A stretch of DNA of 64,000 nucleotides from Hyphomicrobiales bacterium (GCA_026400535.1 JAPLOU010000053.1:1-64000), one strand, 5' to 3'; numbered from the stretch's first letter, positions 10,160 to 18,288 are shown. Made by a program: numbers and translations. Notes: generated by a model from the sequence alone, not told the origin.

Positions 10160-10285
10160 GGCGTGCTGTTTCCGGTGCTGGCCGAGGCGTTTCAGCGGAC
10201 CGGGCGTTCGCAGCCCGCATATGGGCATCTCTACAGCATTGCCCACCGGCGTGAATACCGGCCTTGTGTCCCCGTGGAGGCAGGC

Positions 10286-10699
10286 CTAGACGGCCCGGGT
10301 CTGGCCAAGCCAGTCCATGGCGAGCCACGCGAGGGCCGCCGTGGTCGCGGACAGCACGGTGCCCCAGCACCAGTCGACGACGGCGATGCTGAGCGGAAAG
10401 TCCTTCAGTGTGGCATAGTTGGTGGCGTCGTAGGTTCCATAAGCAACGAACCCGAGGGCCGCGCCATAGGCGGCGGCCGTGATGAGCGAGCCGCCCGTAA
10501 GATTGGGCATCACGGCGAAAAAGGCCAGGCCGGCCGCAACGGTGACATAGAACAGCGCGGCGGGAACCATGCGGGGCTGGGCCAGCAGCATTCCAGGCAT
10601 CTGCTGATCATAGAAGGAGCGCATCGTCGACAGCCAGATCAGGTCCAGTGGCAGGGCGACCACCGCAGTCAGCAGCATCGACAGCAAAACCAGGCGCAT
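10286..10699 (-). CDS. DUF2177 membrane protein
   Basis: 137 residues with four membrane helices. The family signature GTYDATNYATLKDF followed by AVVDWCWGT is present, placing it in DUF2177, a group of small inner-membrane proteins of unknown function. GGAGAG lies at a normal distance before the ATG. The csbD terminator lies just upstream, so it has its own promoter. Confidence 0.88.
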   Translation of the reverse strand: MRLVLLSMLLTAVVALPLDLIWLSTMRSFYDQQMPGMLLAQPRMVPAALFYVTVAAGLAFFAVMPNLTGGSLITAAAYGAALGFVAYGTYDATNYATLKDFPLSIAVVDWCWGTVLSATTAALAWLAMDWLGQTRAV

Positions 10700-10726
10700 T
10701 GGTTCTCTCCGTTTGCCCCGGACATC

Positions 10727-10759
10727 AAGAAAAGGCGGACGGCATGTCTGCCGTCCGCC
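10727..10759 (-). terminator. Terminator of csbD
   Basis: An 11-bp stem (GGCGGACGGCA / TGCCGTCCGCC, 4-base loop) is followed on the minus strand by TTTTCTT. It sits directly after the csbD stop and ahead of the DUF2177 gene. Confidence 0.85.
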
Positions 10760-10782
10760 ATCGTTGGTTTGTGAACCGTCGC

Positions 10783-10974
10783 TCAGGTATTGTCGACTAC
10801 CTTCTTCAGCGCGTCCTTGGCCTTGCCGACGGCCTGCTGGGCATCGCCCTTGATGGCCTGGGCGATCCCGTCCGTTTCCATCTGCTTGTCGCCGATTGCC
10901 TTGCCCAGGCTCTGCTTGATGTTGCCGGCGGCCTGATTGGCTGCGCCCGTGATCTTGTCGTTGATGCTGCCCAT
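10783..10974 (-). CDS. CsbD-family stress protein
   Basis: 63 residues, hydrophilic and helical, beginning MGSINDKITGAANQAAGN with the repeated G-A-Q/K-Q-x-G pattern of the CsbD family. CsbD proteins are among the most strongly induced general-stress proteins in Bacillus and in alphaproteobacteria, but their molecular role is unknown. Expression here is probably under EcfG: a perfect GGAAC-N16-CGTT promoter lies 46 bases upstream. GGAG precedes the ATG by 8 bases. Confidence 0.93.
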   Translation of the reverse strand: MGSINDKITGAANQAAGNIKQSLGKAIGDKQMETDGIAQAIKGDAQQAVGKAKDALKKVVDNT

Positions 10975-11019
10975 AGAATGTCTCCGGTTGTCATGCCTGT
11001 CATGGCGAGGTTCGAGACA

Positions 11020-11044
11020 AACGCGCCGCGGTGGCCATTGTTCC
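11020..11044 (-). promoter_or_regulatory. EcfG-type promoter of csbD
   Basis: On the minus strand GGAAC (11044-11040) and CGTT (11023-11020) are separated by exactly 16 bases, the consensus for the general-stress sigma factor EcfG. The predicted transcript start is about 40 bases before csbD. Confidence 0.85.
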
Positions 11045-11243
11045 GCAGGCGCGATGCAAAAACGTCCTCACCGGGCAGGCGAGGGACTTTGATTTTGGGC
11101 AAAGCCTGCAGGTTCAGCAATGACGGTGCTGCTCTGCGATGATGTCCCCGCGATGGAAAGGCGGGTCGCTCGGATCGAAGGTCGGAATGGTGACAGAACC
11201 ACCTGCCATGCGCGCGCTGCTGAAGGGGCCTTGCGCCGCGCGT

Positions 11244-11268
11244 GGAACCCGCCCGGCGCTTGCGCGTT
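11244..11268 (+). promoter_or_regulatory. EcfG-type promoter of the ABC transporter gene
   Basis: GGAAC (11244-11248) and CGTT (11265-11268) are 16 bases apart on the plus strand, a perfect EcfG consensus. The transporter ATG at 11334 is 66 bases after the -10 element. It is back to back with the csbD promoter, about 200 bases apart. Confidence 0.78.
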
Positions 11269-11333
11269 GGATAAGGGCCTTTTGTGCGTGTCCGCCACGG
11301 ACCGGCCTTGATGGTGTGAAGGATGTCCGCATC

Positions 11334-13124
11334 ATGAATGAGGCAAGCGCGACCGATGGCACATCCGTGCTACGGCCCTTCTTTGTATTGTCGCGTGGCT
11401 TCTGGAGCGGGGCGACCGCGACGAGGGCGTGGCTCCTCACTGCTTTGGTCATCGGCTGTGTCTTCGCCCAGCTTGCAACGCAGGTGGCGATGAACACCTG
11501 GAACAGGGTTTTCTTCGATGCGCTCGAACGCCGCGACGGGTCCGGTGTCTTCGCCACGGTCTGGTGGCTGCCCCTGATCATCATTGCCATGGCGTTGGTT
11601 CTGTCGACGCTGATCGTGACGCGCATGACCCTGCAGATGCGTTGGCGCGAATGGCTCACGCAGCGCATGGCCGGCTGGTGGATCGCTGACCAGCACTACT
11701 ACCGCCTGAGCTTTGTGGCGCCCGACCAGTCCGCGCCGGAATTCCGGATATCGGATGACGCAAGACTGTCCGTCGAGCCGCTCGTCGAGTTCGGGCTCGG
11801 GCTCCTCGGCGCCTTCGCCATGGCGATCACCTTCGCTGCCATTTTGTGGAGTGTGGCGGGCAGTGCCCGGGTGACCCTTGGCGGCGTCACCATCGAGATC
11901 CCGGCCTTCATGGCGGTTGCGGCGGTGCTCTATGCCGCTGTCGCGTCCGGGCTTGCCTATCTCGCCGGACGGCCTCTGGTTATGCGCGTCTCGGCCAAGA
12001 ACGAGGCAGAAGCCCAGTTCCGCGCCGAAATGACGCGGCTGCGCGAGAACGCCGAGAGCATCGCCCTCATCCGGGGTGACAAGGACGAGCTGAGTTCCGT
12101 CCTGTCGAGCTATGGCGAGGTCGCCTCGGCCTGGGTCCGCGTCATCCGCCAGCATGGCGTGATCGCGCTGGTGTTGAACACCAATGGCGCGCTGTTTCCC
12201 ATCCTGCCTTTGCTGCTGGTGACGCCGAAGTACCTCAATGGCGACCTCACGCTGGGCGCGGTGATGCAGCTTGTGGCGGCCTTCAGTGCCGTTCAGGGGG
12301 CCCTGATCTGGTTCGTCGACAACTTTGTCCGTCTTGCCGAATGGTATGCCTCCGCCTCGCGCGTGATTGCGCTGACCAAAGCCATGGAGGAGATCGATCT
12401 CGGCACGACCATGGAGGACGAAACGGACATCCAGCTTGGTACCAGCGATGACGGCGCCATCCATATCGAGGGGCTGTCGGTTGCCGACAGGGCGGGGCGC
12501 GTTGTGATCAACGACGCATCCGTGCGGATTGCCCTGGGCGAGAAAGTGATGCTCGCCGGTGAGAGCGGCTCGGGAAAGAGCATTCTCATTCGCGCGCTGG
12601 CCGGGCTTTGGCCCTGGGGGTCCGGCTCCATTCGCGTCCCGAAGGGTGTCAAGATCGCCTTCGTTCCGCAGAAGCCCTACATTCCGCTGGGCACCTTGCG
12701 GCAGGCACTCGTCTACCCCGACGCCAATGGATCGGGCGACGAGCAGATCATCGCCGCCATGCGCCGGTGCGGCCTTGGCTATCTGGTCAAGCAACTCGAC
12801 CATGAGGCGCGCTGGGACCAGACACTGTCCGGAGGCGAAAGGCAGCGTGTGGCGTTTGCCCGCCTGCTGATCCAGAAACCGCAAATCATTATCATGGACG
12901 AGGCCACATCTGCGCTTGATGAGGAGAGCCAGTTTTCGCTGCTCACCTTGCTTCATAATGAGCTGGCCTCCGCCACTGTGATCAGCGTGGCCCACCGCAG
13001 CGGGATCGAGGAATTCCACGACCGCAAGATCGAACTGCACAAGCGCCAGGCAGGAGCGGAAATGTCATCGCGCAAACTGCCGAACACCCTGTGGCGGCTG
13101 CTCGGCAACCCTGCCGGCATCTGA
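11334..13124 (+). CDS. ABC transporter, fused membrane and ATPase domains (SbmA/YddA-like)
   Basis: 596 residues from the ATG at 11334 (AAGGA upstream). The N-terminal half is an ABC_membrane_2-type domain with about six helices. The C-terminal half is a full ATPase: Walker A GESGSGKS, Q-loop FVPQKPYIPLGTLRQ, signature LSGGERQRVAFARL, Walker B IIIMDEATSALDEES and H-loop SVAHR. Relatives such as YddA, BacA-related and VitB12-type transporters move peptides, fatty acyl-CoA or cobalamin; the substrate here is unknown. All ATPase residues are intact. The EcfG promoter upstream suggests stress-induced transport. Confidence 0.9.
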   Translation: MNEASATDGTSVLRPFFVLSRGFWSGATATRAWLLTALVIGCVFAQLATQVAMNTWNRVFFDALERRDGSGVFATVWWLPLIIIAMALVLSTLIVTRMTLQMRWREWLTQRMAGWWIADQHYYRLSFVAPDQSAPEFRISDDARLSVEPLVEFGLGLLGAFAMAITFAAILWSVAGSARVTLGGVTIEIPAFMAVAAVLYAAVASGLAYLAGRPLVMRVSAKNEAEAQFRAEMTRLRENAESIALIRGDKDELSSVLSSYGEVASAWVRVIRQHGVIALVLNTNGALFPILPLLLVTPKYLNGDLTLGAVMQLVAAFSAVQGALIWFVDNFVRLAEWYASASRVIALTKAMEEIDLGTTMEDETDIQLGTSDDGAIHIEGLSVADRAGRVVINDASVRIALGEKVMLAGESGSGKSILIRALAGLWPWGSGSIRVPKGVKIAFVPQKPYIPLGTLRQALVYPDANGSGDEQIIAAMRRCGLGYLVKQLDHEARWDQTLSGGERQRVAFARLLIQKPQIIIMDEATSALDEESQFSLLTLLHNELASATVISVAHRSGIEEFHDRKIELHKRQAGAEMSSRKLPNTLWRLLGNPAGI

Positions 13125-13559
13125 ACTGAGTCGGAACCTCCGCAGCGCCTCAGCATTGATCCCATGGCAGGAAACAGGCGTTTCTGACTGCGGATTTCCC
13201 GGAGACCATATCGGCTTGATGGCTTCAGCGCGGCGCTGGTGTGGCGCCTCGGCGCGGTTGTGTTGAGCCTCTCAGCCGCCATCTATAGTCCGCTCCTGGC
13301 GAGCGGGCCGCATCATGCAGCTCAAGCGCAGGGCTGGATTGCTGGCGTGAGGCCAATCACGGTGACCGGCTCGCAGGCGCGCCCTGCCGCGGCAAGGGTT
13401 GTCGCCAGGGGCGTTGGGAACAATCAGTGGGTTGCGCTGTTGTCCGATTGACGCCCACGCCCTCGTCGCCGGGTTCGAACCCTCCCCACCTCAAGGCCGC
13501 CATCATCCGGCGATCTTCTTTTCGCACGCGATGTGATTGCATGGAGCGCGGCGCACTGC
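13125..13559. other. Gap holding one doubtful small reading frame
   Basis: 435 bases between the ABC transporter and the orphan nepR. A GTG-initiated frame at 13239-13451 could encode a 70-residue protein with a signal-peptide-like start (MWRLGAVVLSLSAAIYSPLL), but it has no ribosome-binding site and no recognised relative. A GGAAC-N16-TGTT sequence at 13417-13441 points away from any gene and is probably chance. Confidence 0.25.
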
Positions 13560-13763
13560 TCAGCCGTTGTCGCGCATCTCCCTGGCCTCGAGTTCGGCCA
13601 GAAGCACCAGAAACCGGTCCGGCATGGGGGCGCTGATCAGGTCGTTGTAGTGAGCCTGCAGCGCCCGGCCGAGCGCAATCTGCACCTTTGAATCCAGCTC
13701 CGGGGGGACGTCAGGCTCCGAAACGGAGCCGGGCGTGTCGCGATCCTTGTCTGGTACCGTCAT
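13560..13763 (-). CDS. Second NepR-type anti-sigma factor (orphan paralogue)
   Basis: 67 residues from the ATG at 13763 (GAGGAGCG upstream). The core LGRALQAHYNDLISAP followed by MPDRFLVLLAELEA is the NepR family signature. The protein is very similar to the NepR at 16941-17117 (LGRALKSHYDDLVTAP, IPDRFLMLLAELEA). NepR sequesters EcfG and is released when phosphorylated PhyR binds it. This copy has no sigma factor beside it and no visible EcfG promoter. It may compete for PhyR, hold a second EcfG encoded elsewhere, or tune the response. Confidence 0.88.
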   Translation of the reverse strand: MTVPDKDRDTPGSVSEPDVPPELDSKVQIALGRALQAHYNDLISAPMPDRFLVLLAELEAREMRDNG

Positions 13764-13954
13764 GATCGCACGCTCCTCGGCGCATTGATCAACTGATGAT
13801 GATGATGCCTTGACCGCCAGACCCATGTCCACCAGTTCGTGCAGTGGCCATAGTTGGATGATAACACTCCGCTCTGGCAAGCCGGCCTGCTGGCAGGTCT
13901 GGAGCCACCCGGTCCCGCAGCCGTCGCGCGCCGGTGCGGGCAAGCGGCGGGCGG

Positions 13955-14234
13955 CTACAGGGCCGCTGGGGTCCCCACCCGTTCCTGGAGCATGGCGACC
14001 AGTTCAGTTGCGGGTGCAAAGGACGAGGCTGGGTTCTGACCCGTGGTCAGGGGGCCATCGACCAGCGTGAACGAGGCGCCCGTGCGGGCCTTTCGCGTTG
14101 CAGCCTCCCAGTCGCTTCAGGTCATCCTGCAGCAGGAACGCCGCGATCGCGCCGAGCCCGGCCGCGGCCTTGGTCCTGACCTTGTTCGGTCTGCATCGCC
14201 TTGGACGCTTTGAGATCGTCACCGAGAAGGTCAC
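13955..14234 (-). pseudogene. Remnant of a DJ-1/PfpI-family (type 1 amidotransferase-like) gene
   Basis: Two reading frames together carry the C-terminal hallmarks of this family. One holds AIAAFLLQDDLKRLGG, equivalent to the usual vPFLLEdeLkrlGG. The other holds FTLVDGPLTTGQNPASS and ends at 13955, equivalent to vvvDGrLiTGQNPASS. The frames meet near 14095. The N-terminal two thirds, with the catalytic Cys, is missing. It is therefore a frameshifted, truncated relic of a stress-type chaperone or glyoxalase gene. Confidence 0.7.
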
Positions 14235-14263
14235 GGGCGACCGCTACCGGCTCCGCGAAAAGC

Positions 14264-14297
14264 GTCGCTCCGGCCTTCTGCAGAAGGCCGGAGCGAC
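14264..14297. repeat. Perfect 34-bp palindrome
   Basis: Seventeen bases (GTCGCTCCGGCCTTCTG) are followed immediately by their exact reverse complement, centred on a CTGCAG at 14280/14281. There is no loop and no T-run, so it is not a standard terminator. It sits upstream of the DJ-1/PfpI remnant. Confidence 0.8.
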
Positions 14298-14623
14298 CGA
14301 AACCAACCCGACAGCACAGCAATGAACGGGGGGTCAGTTCTTCAATTCGCCCAGGGGGGCAAAACTTCGGTTCGCTTGACAGGCGCGGTCAGGGGATTGG
14401 CCGTGGCCGCCAGTCCTGATCTTGGCGATGTGCGCAGCGCTCCGTCAGTCGCGGATTGACCGGGGACAGTCGCCCGCCGGACAGACTGAACAGCCCAGGC
14501 GCGTTTGCCAGATGCTGGCGCGTCAGCGGAAACACAAAGCCGCCATACGCTCCTTGGCCGTGCGCTGCCGCAACTGACATCCCAGACACGGAACGATTCC
14601 GCCCATCCTGTCGTATGACATGA
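14298..14623. other. Gene-free stretch with a possible solitary transposon end
   Basis: No supported gene is visible. Bases about 14327-14381 (GGGGGGTCAG, CCCAGGGGGGCAAAACTTCG, then TTGACA) resemble the terminal region of IS21-like elements, which carry such G-run repeats and end in TGTCA/TGACA. No transposase is present. A weak reading frame at 14389-14634 (minus) is not supported. Confidence 0.3.
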
Positions 14624-16270
14624 TCATGGCACAAGCCGCCAGTGCAGGATGTCGCCGTCCCCGATCGGGAGCGCTATCGCGTCGATCTGGAGCGCCAGGC
14701 CGGCCATGATCGTCGGCGGCGGCAGGTCCGGTCCGAGCACCCCGTCGGTCGCAACTGCAATGGCGATGTATCCGGCGGCGTCGCTGGTGATGGACGCCCG
14801 CACGATATGGGCATTCTGGGCGGCCAGGCCGGCGGCGACCGCTTCCACGAGGGCAAGGCCGATCGGGATAGTGCGATCGACGATCAGCCCAGAATCGGCG
14901 TTGACCTCAATGTCGACCCGCTGGTCATGCCGCTTGAGCGCGGTTGCCAGATTGTCCAGGATTTCGCGCGCGAAGACGCCAAGGGGAACCGGCCGCATCG
15001 TGCCCTCGAGAAGAGCAAGGCGGTAGGCGGTCGACAGCACCTGCACCTTCGCTTCCATCTCGATAAGGTGTCGGTCGCCGCTACGCTTGTTTAGCCGCCG
15101 CGACAGGACCAGATAGCTCTGGATGACCTGGAGGCTGTTCTTCACGCGGTGATGCAGCTCCCGCATCAGGGACTGATTGGCTTCGAACGAGGCCCTGAGG
15201 GCCCTTTCGCGGCTGTCGGCATCCGAGACCATGTCATTGAAGGAGTTGGCCAGCAGCTTCACATCACTCGGCATGGATTGTGCGATGGCGACCAGCTCGG
15301 TGCGTCCTTCGCTGCGTGCGCTCGCGGCCCTGGCGATGGCCTTCAGCCAGCGCAGCACATGGCCTTCGATGGCCCAGACATAGGCCGTGAACAGGACGCA
15401 CAGCATCAACAACGGCGTGAAGCACAGCACCAGGAACTGGAAAAAGGCTGCGTCGGCCGCAGAAGTGTCAAACCGCGCCAGTACATACAGGTCAGGACCG
15501 GCGACGATCTGGCTGACATAGACATAGGACTGGCCCGACAAGGCGGGCAGCTGTAATCGCGTGATGTCGTTGCTGATCGCCTCGCTGACCGGCAGCCAGC
15601 GCGCGTCGGCCTCATCGATTCCGCGAGCGACGATGACGTTGCCGCCGCGGTTGACGAGTGCCACGATGCCGCCGGTCTCGAATGTTCCGACATCGAGGGT
15701 GATATCGAGCAGGGACTGGTCAACCAGCATCAGGGCTTCGCTGGCGAACAAAGGGCCCTGCGGCGCCCTTACATAGACGAGCAGGTGCTTGAGCGCCCCC
15801 ACGCTGACGACATCATAGCGGGCCTGCGCCATTTCCGTACCGCCCCACAGGCTCACGCTCTGCTTTGTCGACTGCGCGACAAGCAGTGCAGAAAGGACCT
15901 CGGGTGTGAGGGATGGAACCTTGCTCGCACCGCAGATCGCCCCTCTCGCGGTTCGGACCAGGATCGCCTGCAATCCGATGGTGCTGGCCCGCGCGCTCTC
16001 GGCCCGGCGCGAGCATGTCACCGAATCCTCGCTGTCCGTCTGCAGGGCCGCGCTTGTCGCGACCAGTGTTCGGAGAATGCCGCGGAACCAGACCCTGACG
16101 CGGACGGCATAGTTGGAGCCAATCTCAATCTGGGAGACTTCGATGTTGCGGATGACCGACCGAAAGGTCGTTGTCGCCAGGATGATGCTGATCAGCGCAA
16201 TTGGCACGAGGATCAGCGTGATGACCGCCAGCAATCGACCACGGACGCTTTCAAAGCGCGAGAAAATCAT
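14624..16270 (-). CDS. HisKA_2-type sensor protein of the GSR locus, degenerate kinase
   Basis: 548 residues. Transmembrane helices at about 12-34 and 278-300 bracket a periplasmic sensor region; a HAMP-like linker follows. The phosphoacceptor box ELHHRVKNSLQVI is intact (His374). The ATPase part is eroded: in the N-box (IPIGLALVEAVAAGL, near residue 470) both asparagines expected from NELVTNALKH are replaced. Only a weak DG (509-510) and a GLALQI motif remain of the G-boxes. In Sphingomonas, PhyP is a locus-encoded, kinase-like protein with a degenerate catalytic domain that acts as a PhyR phosphatase; this protein may be similar. It lies downstream of nepR-ecfG on the same strand, after 123 bases. 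Confidence 0.88.
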   Translation of the reverse strand: MIFSRFESVRGRLLAVITLILVPIALISIILATTTFRSVIRNIEVSQIEIGSNYAVRVRVWFRGILRTLVATSAALQTDSEDSVTCSRRAESARASTIGLQAILVRTARGAICGASKVPSLTPEVLSALLVAQSTKQSVSLWGGTEMAQARYDVVSVGALKHLLVYVRAPQGPLFASEALMLVDQSLLDITLDVGTFETGGIVALVNRGGNVIVARGIDEADARWLPVSEAISNDITRLQLPALSGQSYVYVSQIVAGPDLYVLARFDTSAADAAFFQFLVLCFTPLLMLCVLFTAYVWAIEGHVLRWLKAIARAASARSEGRTELVAIAQSMPSDVKLLANSFNDMVSDADSRERALRASFEANQSLMRELHHRVKNSLQVIQSYLVLSRRLNKRSGDRHLIEMEAKVQVLSTAYRLALLEGTMRPVPLGVFAREILDNLATALKRHDQRVDIEVNADSGLIVDRTIPIGLALVEAVAAGLAAQNAHIVRASITSDAAGYIAIAVATDGVLGPDLPPPTIMAGLALQIDAIALPIGDGDILHWRLVP

Positions 16271-16393
16271 TTTCAGGTACCGGCTGAAGAATCCCGTGTT
16301 GACATGAAGTCCGGTTCAAGGCGGACCAACGATCGGTGACAACAGTCGCGGAGCGATACGCACGGGAGGCGATCCGCTCGCTTGGGGATGACG

Positions 16394-16948
16394 CTAGGGA
16401 TTGCTGGCCTGCACGACGGCGAACGATGTCCGGTCAGGCCCGAGATCGGACGGCCCCTTGATGTCAAGAAGCTCGGCGAGCCTAGTGCGCGCGCGATTGA
16501 CACGGCTCTTGATGGTGCCCACCGCGACATTGCAGATGTCAGCCGCTTCCTCATAGGACAGGCCTGTGGCGCCAACCATGATCAGGACCTCGCGCTGCTC
16601 TTCGGGCAGTTTCGCAAGGGCGACGCGGAAATCCGCCAGGTCGATGGCGCTGTCCTGATTGCCCTGCACAGCCACTTTCGAGGAGTAGATTCCGTCCGTG
16701 TCCTGTACTTCACGCCCCCTGCGGCGGTACATCGAGTAGTACGTGTTGCGCAGGATGGTGAACAGCCAGGCCCTCAGGTTTGTGCCTTCGGCAAACTTTG
16801 CCGAATGGCCCCAGGCCTTGAGCAGCGTGTCCTGCACGAGATCATCGGCCGTCTGCATGGATCCGGAGAGCGAGGCGGCAAAGGCGCGCAGGTTGGGAAT
16901 CTCCTTGACCAGATTGTCCCGGAAGGAGCGGGACGGCGCATCACTCAT
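16394..16948 (-). CDS. ecfG: General stress response sigma factor EcfG
   Basis: 184 residues. Region 2 (residues about 12-80) contains QTADDLVQDTLLKAWGH and LRAWLFTILRNTYYSMYRR. Region 4 (about 120-170) contains LPEEQREVLIMVGATGLSYEEAA and VGTIKSRVNRARTRL. Both are typical of EcfG/RpoE-like sigma factors that recognise GGAAC-N16/17-CGTT. It is translationally coupled to nepR by an 8-base overlap (ATGAGTGA). The promoter ahead of nepR matches its own consensus, implying positive autoregulation balanced by NepR. Confidence 0.95.
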   Translation of the reverse strand: MSDAPSRSFRDNLVKEIPNLRAFAASLSGSMQTADDLVQDTLLKAWGHSAKFAEGTNLRAWLFTILRNTYYSMYRRRGREVQDTDGIYSSKVAVQGNQDSAIDLADFRVALAKLPEEQREVLIMVGATGLSYEEAADICNVAVGTIKSRVNRARTRLAELLDIKGPSDLGPDRTSFAVVQASNP

Positions 16949-17117
16949 CGCGCACCTCCTTGGCTTCGAGTTCGGCCAGCAGCATGAGGAAGCGGTCCGG
17001 GATCGGCGCTGTCACCAGATCGTCGTAGTGGGATTTCAGGGCTCGCCCCAGCAAGTTCTTGGTCCGCTCATCCATGGGCGAAGCAGATCTGCCGAGATCA
17101 TTCACTGCCTGCGTCAT
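16941..17117 (-). CDS. nepR: Anti-sigma factor NepR
   Basis: 58 residues from the ATG at 17117, chosen because GGAAGG lies six bases upstream; an ATG at 17147 (AGG eight bases upstream) would add ten residues. The core LGRALKSHYDDLVTAP and IPDRFLMLLAELEA matches the two helices by which NepR binds EcfG regions 2 and 4. It is the first gene of nepR-ecfG, overlaps ecfG by 8 bases, and is divergent from phyR, the classical arrangement of this partner-switching module. Confidence 0.93.
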   Translation of the reverse strand: MTQAVNDLGRSASPMDERTKNLLGRALKSHYDDLVTAPIPDRFLMLLAELEAKEVRDE

Positions 17118-17224
17118 TGCAGGCCTTCCGAAATTGTCTTGTTGCATGGATGTAACCTGCACTTTCGTCCAGCGCTCCCAAAGGCTCGAATGCCGTGGCT
17201 CGAACGACGCGCATCCGGACCACC

Positions 17225-17249
17225 AACGCGTACGGCACGCCTTGGTTCC
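17225..17249 (-). promoter_or_regulatory. EcfG-type promoter of nepR-ecfG
   Basis: On the minus strand GGAAC (17249-17245) and CGTT (17228-17225) are 16 bases apart, a perfect consensus. It would start transcription about 70-100 bases before nepR, depending on the start codon, giving autoregulation. Confidence 0.88.
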
Positions 17250-17327
17250 GTCTCCCGAAAAAAAGAAACTTCTTGTCAACGCTGCTTGATCGGCAATGCT
17301 TGGCATAACCAGAACAGAGGATATCCC

Positions 17328-18122
17328 ATGTCGATTGCACGCGAAATTGCATCGTATCTACCGTGTCTTAGGCGGTTCTCCCGTGTCTTGAGCGGCTCGC
17401 AGGCGAGTGGTGACGCGTATGTGCTTGCAACTCTTGAAGCGCTGATTGCCAACACGGCCGTATTCGACAAGACCCTTGCGCCACGCATCGCCATCTATCG
17501 CCTCTTCCTGTCGATGTGGACGTCGACGAACCCGGAGCAATCGTTTCGCGGCGGCGCCCGCGAGATGTCCGCTGTCGACGCCAATCTCGATGCGCTGACG
17601 CCATTGTCGCGGCAGGCCTTTGTGCTCAACGCCGTGGAAGGCTTCAGCATCGATGATGTTGCCCTCATCCTGAATCGCCCCGTCAGCGAGGCCTCGGCGC
17701 TGGTCGAACAGGCCGGACGCGACATTGCCGAGCAGGTCGCGACCACTGTGCTGATCATCGAGGATGAGCCGATCATTGCGCTCGACATCGAGGCGATGGT
17801 GCAGGAGCTTGGCCACGACGTCATCGGCATCGCGCGCACCCACAAGGAGGCGGTCGCAACCGTGAGAGCCCGCCGTCCGGGCCTCGTGCTGGCGGACATC
17901 CAGCTTGCCGATGGCAGCTCAGGCCTCGAGGCGGTCAACGAGATCCTGCAATCCATCGACGTGCCGGTGATTTTCATCACGGCCTTTCCGGAACGCCTTC
18001 TGACCGGCGAAAAGCCCGAACCGGCCTTCCTGATCACCAAGCCGTTCCAGCCCGAAGCGGTCAAGGCCGCGATCAGCCAGGCCCTGTTCTTTGACCGGCG
18101 CGCCGGCCGAAAGGTGGCGTGA
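17328..18122 (+). CDS. phyR: Response regulator PhyR (sigma-like domain plus receiver)
   Basis: 264 residues, preceded by AGAGGATATCCC. Residues 1-130 mimic an ECF sigma factor, with LDALTPLSRQAFVLNAVEG and SIDDVALILNRP in its region-4-like part. Residues 138-260 are a receiver domain: acidic pocket E145/D146, phosphorylated D190 in VLADIQLADGSSG, T218 in FITAFPE (FATGUY-type motif) and K238 in ITKPFQPE. When phosphorylated, PhyR binds NepR and frees EcfG. It is divergent from nepR-ecfG. No EcfG box is visible on its own strand, so it may be expressed constitutively. Confidence 0.96.
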   Translation: MSIAREIASYLPCLRRFSRVLSGSQASGDAYVLATLEALIANTAVFDKTLAPRIAIYRLFLSMWTSTNPEQSFRGGAREMSAVDANLDALTPLSRQAFVLNAVEGFSIDDVALILNRPVSEASALVEQAGRDIAEQVATTVLIIEDEPIIALDIEAMVQELGHDVIGIARTHKEAVATVRARRPGLVLADIQLADGSSGLEAVNEILQSIDVPVIFITAFPERLLTGEKPEPAFLITKPFQPEAVKAAISQALFFDRRAGRKVA

Positions 18123-18123
18123 T

Positions 18124-18264
18124 TCATCCGGCGGATATGTCCGCCGCGTCCTGCCGGGTGCGCGTCGCGCCTGCCGACCCGGTGCCCGCGCACCAGCCGA
18201 AAAACTGCATCAGGCCAAGAACGGGCAGGGGTACGCCCAGCAGCAGGCGTCCGAACCGGCGCAT
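18124..18264 (-). CDS. 46-residue small hydrophobic protein
   Basis: A short frame starting MRRFGRLLLGVPLPVLGL and ending AADISAG, with GGAGAACCAC ahead of the ATG. It has one hydrophobic N-terminal helix and a cysteine in FFGWCAG, so it may be a membrane microprotein or a small secreted product. It begins 24 bases after the DUF1328 gene and probably shares its EcfG promoter. It converges on phyR with two bases between the stops. No family is recognised. Confidence 0.55.
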   Translation of the reverse strand: MRRFGRLLLGVPLPVLGLMQFFGWCAGTGSAGATRTRQDAADISAG

Positions 18265-18288
18265 GTGGTTCTCCGGTGGATGAGGACG

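Noticed and set aside
11370-13040. 556-codon minus frame opposite the ABC transporter
   Set aside because: The plus strand carries every ATPase motif in order; the minus frame has no recognisable domain and is rich in His, Arg and Gln.
13417-13441. GGAAC-N16-TGTT on the plus strand
   Set aside because: No plus-strand gene follows it; the -10 is imperfect, so chance is more likely than a promoter.
13239-13451. 70-residue GTG frame with a signal-like N-terminus
   Set aside because: No ribosome-binding site and no recognisable family; mentioned only within the gap entry.
14389-14634. 81-codon minus frame overlapping the sensor 3' end
   Set aside because: No ribosome-binding site, no recognisable domain, and it overlaps the neighbouring gene.
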